NCBI GenBank assembly: GCA_024643385.1
Contig: JAHEMZ010000011.1
Span: 1 to 54,279 of the forward strand
Reading direction: 5' to 3'
Origin: Flavobacteriaceae bacterium
Lineage (GTDB): Bacteria; Bacteroidota; Bacteroidia; Flavobacteriales; Flavobacteriaceae
DNA length: 54,279 nucleotides
Within the stretch, counting starts at the first letter, position 1. Each line of letters starts with the position of its first letter. Of the stretch, positions 16,487 to 22,862 are shown piece by piece. The position numbers and the translations under genes were made by a program. The notes under the pieces were generated by a model. It saw nothing but the letters and a program-made list of their open reading frames with translations, was not told the DNA's origin and made no database searches.

Positions 16487-16822
16487 TTATTTTAAGATAT
16501 GACGTAGTCCCATATAAAGACTTTGCTCCAAAATATCGTATTTTCCATCACTTAAAAATAGTTCTTTTATTTCTCTATTAAGATTTTCTAATTCATGGGC
16601 GGAGTAACCATGACTTGCCACGGAAGACTGTATTTTTTGAATACTTTGGTAATCATTATCATTTTCAAACTCCGCATGTATTTTCTCAAAATCACTGTGT
16701 TGGCTCTTTAATTTGATAAGATCCAATTCCGATTTAGATTCATTAAAATCGGCATGCGCACAATAAAGGAGGATATAGATTTTCAACTCTTCTTTAGTCC
16801 AGTGGGGAATATTTTCTTTCAC
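16487..16822 (-). CDS. Small helical TerB-like protein
   Basis: This 111-residue acidic, all-helical protein has W-T-K-E-E-L-K-I-Y-I-L-L-Y-C-A-H-A-D near the start and a later E-I-K-E-L-F-L-S-D-G-K-Y-D. The pattern of a first helix ending in C/A-x-A-D and a second acidic turn resembles TerB-like proteins of Bacteroidota. No signal peptide or catalytic motif is seen. The reading frame has ordinary codon use for the window. The family call is tentative and the function unknown. Confidence 0.6.
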   Translation of the reverse strand: MKENIPHWTKEELKIYILLYCAHADFNESKSELDLIKLKSQHSDFEKIHAEFENDNDYQSIQKIQSSVASHGYSAHELENLNREIKELFLSDGKYDILEQSLYMGLRHILK

Positions 16823-16961
16823 GAATACTAATTTTATGTTCTACGATTGTTTCGTTCAGCAGCTAAATTTAACTTTTATTATTGGAATAAAAGTGATGAA
16901 CTTAAAATTGAATTCTATTTTTAATGGAATATCTCACTTTCATTTCTGGGTAGATTTCTCT

Positions 16962-17022
16962 AAATAAAAAAAACCTAAGGAATGTAGTCCTTAGGCATCT
17001 AAGTGCAGGGATGACAGGATTT
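16962..17022 (-). repeat. Direct repeat copy 1: terminator plus tRNA-Pro 3'-end remnant
   Basis: It contains a terminator-like stem (CCTAAGGA / TCCTTAGG), GGCATCTAAGTG and GGGATGACAGGATTT, which is the acceptor and T-arm 3' end of tRNA-Pro in the same orientation. Past 17022 the minus strand still reads AGGATTCAATAAATCC, resembling a T-arm with a small insertion, then similarity stops. It differs from copy 2 at a handful of positions. Confidence 0.75.
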
Positions 17023-17128
17023 ATTGAATCCTTTTACATCGCATTTGTTGCAACTAGATGCCGAATGCTATCGCATTATGTTCATTTTTATTTGTCGGCT
17101 ATGCGCAAACTTTGTTTGGCTCGCCTTC

Positions 17129-17188
17129 AAATAAAAAAGCCTAAGGACGGTTGTCCTTAGGCATCTAAGTGTCGGGATGACAGGATTT
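17129..17188 (-). repeat. Direct repeat copy 2: terminator plus 3' end of the intact tRNA-Pro
   Basis: This is the copy attached to the intact tRNA. It shares the AAATAAAAAA run, the terminator, GGCATCTAAGTG and GGGATGACAGGATTT with copy 1, 167 bp away. Confidence 0.75.
17133..17162 (-). terminator. Rho-independent terminator of tRNA-Pro
   Basis: On the minus strand GCCTAAGGAC pairs perfectly over 10 bp with GTCCTTAGGC around a 4-nt loop, then a T-run follows. It lies 10 bp past the tRNA 3' end. Confidence 0.88.
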
Positions 17189-17245
17189 GAACCTGCGACC
17201 ACACGGCCCCCAGCCGTGTACGCTACCGGACTGCGCCACATCCCG
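17172..17245 (-). tRNA. tRNA-Pro (anticodon GGG)
   Basis: Reading the minus strand, acceptor CGGGATG pairs with CATCCCG plus discriminator A. The D-arm is GCGC...GCGT, the anticodon stem CACGG/CCGTG with loop CTGGGGG (anticodon GGG), and the T-arm GCAGG-TTCAAAT-CCTGT with one wobble or mismatch. CCA is not encoded. The cloverleaf is complete, so the gene should be functional. Confidence 0.93.
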
Positions 17246-17324
17246 AATTTGGAATTGCAAAATTAACCAAATAAAAAAGTCTTGCAAACAATGTTCACAA
17301 GACTTTTCCGTAATCATAAAAATA

Positions 17325-17801
17325 TTAAATAAACAACAAATGCGTTCCTTCTTGATCTGCGCGACTGTAAAAGTCTCCAATAGTAAGGATACCATCTAAT
17401 TCATCTATGAGATCTTCTCTCTTAAGATGGAACATATCCACCGCCAATTTACATGCCCATAGTTTACAACCGGAGTCTGATAAAATTTCAAGAAACTCCC
17501 CTACGGCAGGCATATCGAGTTTTTCCATCTCCTTTTTCATCATCTTGGTAGCCAAGGCTTCAACTCCGGGAAGTCCTCCTAACATGGTTGGCATATGCAT
17601 CGCCGGGTTACCAACGGTGGCGACATGCAAGTGTTCCAATTTTTTCTTTTGAATAGCTTCCAGTCCGAAGAAAGTAAAGAATATTTCAGATTCAATTCCT
17701 TCCATTCTTGCTCCATTCGCCATAACAAATGCAGCGTACACATTTTCAATTGTTGCTTTAGACAAAATGAAAAGCATTTTTTTAACTTGTGTAGTTCCCA
17801 T
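17325..17801 (-). CDS. DsrE/DsrF/DrsH-like sulfur-relay protein
   Basis: The 158-residue cytoplasmic protein has the DsrE-like layout: K-K-M-L-F-I-L-S-K-A-T near the start, M-A-N-G-A-R-M-E-G-I-E-S-E-I-F-F-T-F-F-G, and a Cys pair in DSGCKLWACK near residue 115 where sulfur-carrier family members carry reactive cysteines. Proteins like this pass persulfide sulfur between partners. It lies 63 bp downstream of a TusE/DsrC-like gene and an SQR-type oxidoreductase on the same strand, which supports a role in handling sulfane sulfur from sulfide oxidation. Confidence 0.85.
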   Translation of the reverse strand: MGTTQVKKMLFILSKATIENVYAAFVMANGARMEGIESEIFFTFFGLEAIQKKKLEHLHVATVGNPAMHMPTMLGGLPGVEALATKMMKKEMEKLDMPAVGEFLEILSDSGCKLWACKLAVDMFHLKREDLIDELDGILTIGDFYSRADQEGTHLLFI

Positions 17802-17822
17802 GATTTTTAATTTTTATAATAT

Positions 17823-17834
17823 ATGTGATCACAT
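17823..17834. promoter_or_regulatory. Palindrome ATGTGATCACAT between tusE-like and dsrE-like genes
   Basis: This is a perfect 12-bp dyad in the 63-bp gap. It resembles two CRP half sites (TGTGA) pushed together with no spacer, so it is not a standard CRP site. It is different from the TGAY-N4-RTCA dyads. An internal operator is possible; chance is not excluded. Confidence 0.35.
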
Positions 17835-17864
17835 GGCGCCAATATTAGACCATGTATACGTAAC

Positions 17865-18173
17865 TTAAATACAGCTTTTAGGCTTTGGAATACCGGCAAT
17901 TAAAGTTGATACTTTAAGTGGACCACCCGGAAATAAACCATAGAACTCCTTGATATCTAAAACACCACTATTTTTAATCCCTCTAACTGAAAGTGGTTCT
18001 TCGTTTTTATACTTATCTTGGATATAATCTATTACTTCCCAGTGTTTGTCGGTTAATGATATGTTATGCTCCTTAGCAAGTTCTTCAGCTATCTTTTTAT
18101 TCCATTGTTGGAAATCCAATAAATAGCCTTCCTCATTAACGTCAATTTCGGATTGTGCGATTACTTTTTTCAT
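17865..18173 (-). CDS. tusE: TusE/DsrC/DsvC-family sulfur carrier
   Basis: About 102 residues show the DsrC-like pattern: DVNEEGYLLDFQQWNKKIAEELA, the DKHWEVIDYIQDKY segment, F-Y-G-L-F-P-G-G-P and a penultimate Cys at the end (PKPKSCI). In this family the penultimate Cys carries the persulfide. The second Cys, ten residues earlier in true DsrC, is absent (Leu), so this is TusE-like. I chose the ATG at 18173 (MKKVIAQSEID); 18188 is possible. It sits 21 bp after the SQR gene (6 bp if 18188 is used). Confidence 0.88.
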   Translation of the reverse strand: MKKVIAQSEIDVNEEGYLLDFQQWNKKIAEELAKEHNISLTDKHWEVIDYIQDKYKNEEPLSVRGIKNSGVLDIKEFYGLFPGGPLKVSTLIAGIPKPKSCI

Positions 18174-18194
18174 TTTTTTAATTTTCAATTTATA

Positions 18195-19439
18195 CTAAGT
18201 TATTTCTTCAAAATGTTTCCCTTTTTCGCTCATGGTGGCTGAAACAAACGGAATATGAATTCCTTTGATCAACATGTTCCAATAGATCCATCGAAAGGCC
18301 ATTTTTCCCATATGGTTCATTCTGCTTTCTTTCAAAAGATTTAAAGGTCCAACCCCGGGAAATGGAAAGGTTCCTTCCACCGGTTCGTGGGTATAATTAA
18401 AGTCGATGAGCAAAGCCTTTCCATTACCTGTTTCTATGAAACAATTGGCATGACCGTCAAATTCTTCTTTTAAGGGCTTTCCGTCTATGTAAAGCAGAAT
18501 ATTATCGGTTAGTATCTCGGCTTCAAAATGAGCCACGGAACCGGCCTTTGAAGCAGGTAAGTTGGTAGCATCACCGATCGCGAAGATATTTTCATAATCC
18601 CTGGATTGTAAAGTCGCCTTGTTGGTGGGAACATAATTCAAATCATCCCCCATTCCGGAGCGTGCTATCAACGCGTCCCCCATATTGGTTGGAACAGTGA
18701 CCAAAAGGTCATACGCTACTTCAGTGTCAGCATAATCTATGATCTTATCGTTCTCATAGTCCACTCGTTCAATATTGAAATCGGTTACTTCTTTAATCCC
18801 TTTCTCTTCCAATAAGTAATGTAATGCTTCGGTGGCTTTAGGTTTTGTAAATGCTCCTGCTAAAGGAGTGACAAAGGTAATGTCTACTTTATCACGCATC
18901 CCTTTATTCCTGAAATAAGAATCCGCTAAGAAGGCAAATTCCAAAGGAGCCACGGGACATTTTATAGGCATTTCACAGATATGTATCACTAATCTGCCAC
19001 CTTCCCACTCTCGCAATTTATTTCGTAAGGCTTTGGCACCTTCAAAGGTGTAGAAATCAAAGATGTTCTTATGCCATTTCGGACCTTTCATGCCTTCAAT
19101 TTCATCCGGAGCTATTTTGGTTCCGGTGGCAACAATCAATAGATCATAATTCAGCTCTTGCCCTGTTTCCAGTTTCACTTTGTTCTTTTCAGGTACGATC
19201 AGATCGATCTTCTCCTGGATATAATTTACTCCCTTTGGAATAAACTTTTCGCCATTCTTCTTTACTTGACCTGTGGTATATATATCAAAGGGAAGGAATA
19301 AGAATCCCGGTTGATAGTAATGTGTCTTGTATTGATCCACGATCGTTATTTGCCATTCCTTTTTAGGCAGTTTAGAGATCAAATGATTCGCCATCATTGT
19401 GCCTGAAGTCCCTGCGCCTAATATGAGTAAGTTTTTCAT
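18195..19439 (-). CDS. sqr: Sulfide:quinone oxidoreductase-like FAD enzyme
   Basis: SQR oxidises sulfide to polysulfide or sulfane sulfur and passes electrons to the quinone pool at the inner membrane. Seen: the N-terminal FAD site GAGTSGT (8-14), ATGTKI, Cys 155 and 161 (ICEMPIKCPVAP) with the second in the SQR-type K-C-P-V-A-P context, the second FAD motif YENIFAIGDATNLPASKAG, and a third Cys in HANCF near 333. The C-terminus has amphipathic segments suited to membrane contact. It heads a unit with tusE-like and dsrE-like genes and has the TGAC-N4-GTCA promoter. NDH-2-type activity is the alternative, but the Cys pattern argues for SQR. Confidence 0.88.
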   Translation of the reverse strand: MKNLLILGAGTSGTMMANHLISKLPKKEWQITIVDQYKTHYYQPGFLFLPFDIYTTGQVKKNGEKFIPKGVNYIQEKIDLIVPEKNKVKLETGQELNYDLLIVATGTKIAPDEIEGMKGPKWHKNIFDFYTFEGAKALRNKLREWEGGRLVIHICEMPIKCPVAPLEFAFLADSYFRNKGMRDKVDITFVTPLAGAFTKPKATEALHYLLEEKGIKEVTDFNIERVDYENDKIIDYADTEVAYDLLVTVPTNMGDALIARSGMGDDLNYVPTNKATLQSRDYENIFAIGDATNLPASKAGSVAHFEAEILTDNILLYIDGKPLKEEFDGHANCFIETGNGKALLIDFNYTHEPVEGTFPFPGVGPLNLLKESRMNHMGKMAFRWIYWNMLIKGIHIPFVSATMSEKGKHFEEIT

Positions 19440-19483
19440 AACCTCATTCTTTAGTTCTAATTAATTCAACTTATAATTCTATG

Positions 19484-19526
19484 TAAATTTAAGTCCATCT
19501 TTCCATTTTTTAAATGACAAAAGTCA
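19484..19526 (-). promoter_or_regulatory. Activator-type promoter of sqr: TGAC-AAAA-GTCA dyad plus -7 box
   Basis: TGACAAAAGTCA lies at 19515-19526, and the minus strand has the -7-like box TAAATTTA at 19491-19484. The dyad centre (19520.5) is 29.5 bp from the first T of the box, identical to the other three sites. No TTG occurs at the usual -33 distance. Confidence 0.8.
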
Positions 19527-19640
19527 TACGAAACAACAGGAGTAGGCCTGGCAGAAATTGAGTCCCGAAATGAATGGACGACATTACCACCTTTAGTCAG
19601 CGGTGTAGACAGGTGAACATTTTTCACCAAATACAGGCAC

Positions 19641-19672
19641 AAAAAAAAGGCCGCTGTCGCGGCCTTTTTTTT
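19641..19672 (-). terminator. Rho-independent terminator after the yceI-porin unit
   Basis: GGCCGC (19649-19654) pairs with GCGGCC (19659-19664) around TGTC, flanked by eight A and eight T. It lies 16 bp past the porin stop and separates it from the sqr promoter. Confidence 0.93.
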
Positions 19673-19687
19673 AAGGGAACTTAACAC

Positions 19688-21064
19688 TTAGAAACTAATT
19701 ACAGATTCGAAAACAATTCCATTAAATTTACCATCATTATAGGTATTTAAATCGGCATAGTCATTATAACTTTGGCTAACATATTCTAGTTTGGCAAGAA
19801 CATTTTTAGTCAAGAACCATCCGGCAGAGACTTGAAATCTTGAAATATTGATTTTTGTATAATTATCTGGATCCCAATCTTTAGCATCTTTATCTTCAGA
19901 ACTCACTACATTATATCTTGCTCCAAGGAAGAAATTCTCTGTTTCTCCAAATCGGTAGATCAATTCTCCGGCAAATTGGGTAACTTTTCTGTCGTCAGCT
20001 GGTTCACCGCTTCCGTTGAGCTCATTATCTGCCTTACCATTTGCCATTTCTATTGTTCCGAAAAATTCTAACCCTTGATATTTCACAAAAGGATTAATCA
20101 TTATAGCAGTAATTTTGTTTCTTAAATTTGGATTGTAACGTCCGGATCTAAAATTATCATCTGCTCCATCAAGAATCATAACACCATAGTATCTAGAACC
20201 TGTTCTATCTGCACTATATAGATATGAACTTGGCACATCCCCGGTATTATAAAGAGATCCGGTTATTCTGAATCGAAGGTCATCATTGATTTGTTTGTCA
20301 TATCCTAATTTTGCCAAAAAAGAAGCGCCACCTGTGCTAGCCTTGTTAAATTCATCATCATCAGGCACATTACTTTTGTTTACATTTTGGTTTAGTTTCC
20401 CGTTGGTAAAACCAACCATACCAATAAATCCATCTCTTTGGTAATATAACTCAGCACCAACCTCAGTGGTAAAGGCATCCATAATTAAATTTCCAACAAA
20501 TGGATTATATAATGCTTGTCCATTATCGGATCTTCTAAAGTGTGTATCACCATAGTTGTTTTCCATGTGACCGATTTTTACGGTTACATACCTCATAGCA
20601 TCAGCCAACAGACCTTCGTTAATAAAATTTAAGTTATCTATTTGAAGATACCCTCCTTTCACATAAGGTTCTGGGTGGTGTCTGGAAGACAGATAGGTAC
20701 GCAAGTGCATACGTAAACCATCATGCAACTGGACATCAAGATCCAAGTTAGCTGTTGCTAGGTTAAAGTTGCCACCTATTTCTCTTAATTTGTAAGGATA
20801 AGTATCCTCACCCTCCACTACAACCAATGGGTTTGAATTTTCATGGTCAAGGGATTGGAATTGTAGAGCGGAGGCTCCACCGATGCGTACTGTCACCCCG
20901 TCAAATGCTTTGATAACAGCAGTGTCCTTGGGCGCTTCAAATACATTGATACCTTCTTTACTCGGTTCTCTGTAGTTGTTTAAACTTCTTTTGTTTTGTC
21001 CTAAGCTCACAGTTACTGCTGTAAGCATGATTAGTAGGGCTAGATTGCTTACTAGTTTTTTCAT
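19688..21064 (-). CDS. Outer-membrane beta-barrel (porin-like) protein
   Basis: A signal peptide (MKKLVSNLALLIMLTAVTVSLGQ) is followed by about 435 residues of alternating strands with aromatic girdles (R-I-G-G-A-S-A-L-Q-F-Q, V-T-V-K-I-G-H-M-E-N-N-Y-G-D, A-G-E-L-I-Y-R-F-G). The terminal Phe (ESVISF) is typical of outer-membrane barrels. The layout resembles phosphate-selective-porin-like proteins. It starts 2 bp after yceI and shares its promoter. The substrate is unknown; context suggests an anion or sulfur compound, which is inference only. Confidence 0.82.
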   Translation of the reverse strand: MKKLVSNLALLIMLTAVTVSLGQNKRSLNNYREPSKEGINVFEAPKDTAVIKAFDGVTVRIGGASALQFQSLDHENSNPLVVVEGEDTYPYKLREIGGNFNLATANLDLDVQLHDGLRMHLRTYLSSRHHPEPYVKGGYLQIDNLNFINEGLLADAMRYVTVKIGHMENNYGDTHFRRSDNGQALYNPFVGNLIMDAFTTEVGAELYYQRDGFIGMVGFTNGKLNQNVNKSNVPDDDEFNKASTGGASFLAKLGYDKQINDDLRFRITGSLYNTGDVPSSYLYSADRTGSRYYGVMILDGADDNFRSGRYNPNLRNKITAIMINPFVKYQGLEFFGTIEMANGKADNELNGSGEPADDRKVTQFAGELIYRFGETENFFLGARYNVVSSEDKDAKDWDPDNYTKINISRFQVSAGWFLTKNVLAKLEYVSQSYNDYADLNTYNDGKFNGIVFESVISF

Positions 21065-21066
21065 GA

Positions 21067-21672
21067 TTAGTTGTAATTTAAATTAAAATCAATAGTTATG
21101 TCGTCACCTGTTTTTATGGTTCCAAGTAACGCCGTCGGGGGTTCAACTCCGAAGTCGGTCATTTTTAAAGGTTTCTCACCTTTAATAGTAATGCTTTTAT
21201 TTGTTTGATTGATGAGTACATCAATCGGTACTTTTTTAGATTTCCCGGCAATGGTCAAGGTACCATTCAAAGTAACTGAATATGTATTAGGTCCAGTTTC
21301 TTTTAGCGCACCAATCTTCTCATATTGGTAGGTTATTGTTGGAAATTTATCTTCCTTTAAAGCATCATATGTTTTATTATCCATTATTTTTTTACCGCTC
21401 TTTAAAGACTTCACCTGCAGTTTTACTTTAATATCAGAAATGGCTAAAGTTTCTGAAGTAGCATCCATACGTATTGATCCGGTACAGTCGTCTGAAACCA
21501 TTTCCCAATCGTGCAAAGAAGAGGTCCCTTTAATAATGAATTTTGAATTTGCACTATTTAACGAATATGCTTGTGATGGAGATGCAACCGGATCAGAACT
21601 TTTTAGATCAGATTGCGCATAAATTAAGCTTGAACTCAGCATTAAAACCAGAATGATCACACAATTTCTCAT
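21067..21672 (-). CDS. yceI: YceI-family exported lipid/isoprenoid-binding protein
   Basis: The start at 21672 gives a clean signal peptide (MRNCVIILVLMLSSSLIYAQ). The mature region has the YceI lipocalin-like pattern: SKFIIKGTSSLHDWEMVSDD, V-K-S-L-K-S-G-K-K-I-M-D-N-K-T-Y-D-A-L, FPTITYQYE, the GTLTIAGKSKKVPIDV strand and MTDFGVEPPTALLGTIKTGD. YceI proteins are periplasmic and bind long isoprenoid-type lipids such as quinones. The gene is first in a two-gene unit with the porin-like gene. Confidence 0.92.
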   Translation of the reverse strand: MRNCVIILVLMLSSSLIYAQSDLKSSDPVASPSQAYSLNSANSKFIIKGTSSLHDWEMVSDDCTGSIRMDATSETLAISDIKVKLQVKSLKSGKKIMDNKTYDALKEDKFPTITYQYEKIGALKETGPNTYSVTLNGTLTIAGKSKKVPIDVLINQTNKSITIKGEKPLKMTDFGVEPPTALLGTIKTGDDITIDFNLNYN

Positions 21673-21705
21673 AACGTTGGTATGGATTACTTGATTAATT
21701 TGGTA

Positions 21706-21748
21706 CAAATCTAAAGTGGAAGTATTAGTCTATCTATGATAATTATCA
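21706..21748 (-). promoter_or_regulatory. Activator-type promoter of yceI-porin: TGAT-AATT-ATCA dyad plus -7 box
   Basis: A perfect palindrome TGATAATTATCA lies at 21737-21748. It is the FNR core TGAT-N4-ATCA. The minus strand has a perfect -7 box TAGATTTG at 21713-21706. Centre-to-box distance is 29.5 bp, as at hpf, sqr and the FadL-like gene. No -33 TTG is present. Confidence 0.82.
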
Positions 21749-21891
21749 GTAAAAAAAATTATGAAATAACTAAGAAAAGACTTAAATAAGCTTCCTTAAA
21801 TAGGTTGCATATTCGCTGTTAAAATTAAGGTGATTATCTCAATCCCCCCAAATAATCATAGGTCTTAGTCAAATTCCTATTCCATAATTAG

Positions 21892-21899
21892 TACCTTTG
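21892..21899 (+). promoter_or_regulatory. Predicted -7 promoter element of udk
   Basis: TACCTTTG matches TANNTTTG exactly, 16 bp before the udk ATG, implying a leader of about 12 nt. No good TTG is seen 17-19 bp upstream. Confidence 0.55.
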
Positions 21900-21915
21900 A
21901 ACAAACTCAGTTTCT

Positions 21916-22524
21916 ATGCTTATCATTGGCATTGCCGGAGGTACCGGAAGCGGTAAAACCACCGTGGTAGAACAAATTGTCGCGGAACTTCCCAAAGAGG
22001 AAGTATGCGTGATATCACAGGATTCCTACTATAAAGACACCAGCCATCTTACCTTTGAAGAACGTGTTAAGATCAATTTCGACCACCCCAAGGCGATCGA
22101 TTTTGATTTGTTGGAAGATCATTTAAAAGCCTTGCGAAAAGGAGAAACCATAGAGCAGCCTGTCTATTCTTTTGTCGATCATAACCGAACCGGTGAAACG
22201 CTCACTACCTATCCGAAGAAGGTGGTTATTGTCGAAGGCATATTAATTCTTTCCCATACTGAACTTAGGAATCTCTTTGACATTAAACTCTACGTGCATG
22301 CCGATAGCGATGAACGGCTCATCCGCCGATTAAAAAGGGATATGACCGATCGTGGTCGAGATCTTAACGAAGTGCTGAATCGCTATCAAAGCACCCTAAA
22401 ACCAATGCATCAGCAGTTCATTGAGCCTACCAAGGAATATGCAGATATTATTATTCCCACCAATAGATACAATTCAGTTGCAGTTAAACTGATAAGAAAC
22501 ATCATTCATCAAAGATTATCTTAA
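21916..22524 (+). CDS. udk: Uridine kinase
   Basis: The enzyme phosphorylates uridine and cytidine to UMP and CMP in pyrimidine salvage. Seen: the P-loop GGTGSGKTT (about 8-16), QDSYYKD, the N-F-D-H-P-K-A-I-D-F-D segment, the Q-P-V-Y-S-F-V-D-H-N-R-T substrate loop, V-I-V-E-G-I-L-I-L and the RRLKRDMTDRGRD lid. The length (202) is normal. It is followed 12 bp later by the divIC-like gene and then mutA, so it may head a long transcript. Confidence 0.96.
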   Translation: MLIIGIAGGTGSGKTTVVEQIVAELPKEEVCVISQDSYYKDTSHLTFEERVKINFDHPKAIDFDLLEDHLKALRKGETIEQPVYSFVDHNRTGETLTTYPKKVVIVEGILILSHTELRNLFDIKLYVHADSDERLIRRLKRDMTDRGRDLNEVLNRYQSTLKPMHQQFIEPTKEYADIIIPTNRYNSVAVKLIRNIIHQRLS

Positions 22525-22536
22525 CTTTACCCTGTG

Positions 22537-22857
22537 ATGCTTTCAAAAATAAAACAAAAGAAATGGGTGCGCTTTATAAGCAATAAATATGTGCTGATAT
22601 TACTCTTTTTTTTAATTTGGATGTTCTTTTTTGATACCAATTCCTATTTTATACACAAGGAACTAAACGAAGATATTCATTCTCTTCAGAAGAGTAAAAT
22701 ACATTATCAGGAGGAAATTCAAAAAGATAAGGCTTTTATTAAAAAAATGGAGGATAGCAATGAAGTGGAAAAATATGCACGAGAGAAATATTATTTGAAA
22801 AAAGAGAACGAGGACATTTATATTATCCAAAATCAAGATAGCCTTACCGATCAATAA
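22537..22857 (+). CDS. DivIC/FtsB-family septum formation protein
   Basis: About 106 residues: a short basic cytoplasmic start, one transmembrane helix (about 17-35, YVLILLFFLIWMFFF), then a coiled coil (KELNEDIHSLQKSK...IQKDKAFIKKMED) and the conserved E-K-Y-A-R-E-K-Y-Y-L-K-K-E-N-E-D segment found in FtsB/DivIC. These bitopic proteins bridge other divisome components at the septum. The ATG at 22537 is preferred over the in-frame GTG directly before it. Confidence 0.88.
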   Translation: MLSKIKQKKWVRFISNKYVLILLFFLIWMFFFDTNSYFIHKELNEDIHSLQKSKIHYQEEIQKDKAFIKKMEDSNEVEKYAREKYYLKKENEDIYIIQNQDSLTDQ

Positions 22858-22862
22858 GCCGT

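Larger units (their letters stand above)
16823..17171. other. Non-coding stretch with a decayed tRNA-terminator duplicate
   Basis: No gene is supported in this 349-bp gap. It contains two copies of a roughly 60-bp block (16962-17022 and 17129-17188) made of a hairpin terminator followed by the 3' end of a tRNA. The 106 bp between the copies have no coding or integrase sequence. Confidence 0.7.

Noticed and set aside
19466-19687. 73-residue minus-strand open frame
   Set aside because: It runs through the strong terminator at 19641-19672 and over the sqr operator and -7 box, so it is non-coding control sequence.
22525-22862. Cobalamin riboswitch for mutA/mutB
   Set aside because: mutA starts 5 bp after the divIC-like gene, leaving no leader, and I saw no B12-box-like sequence.
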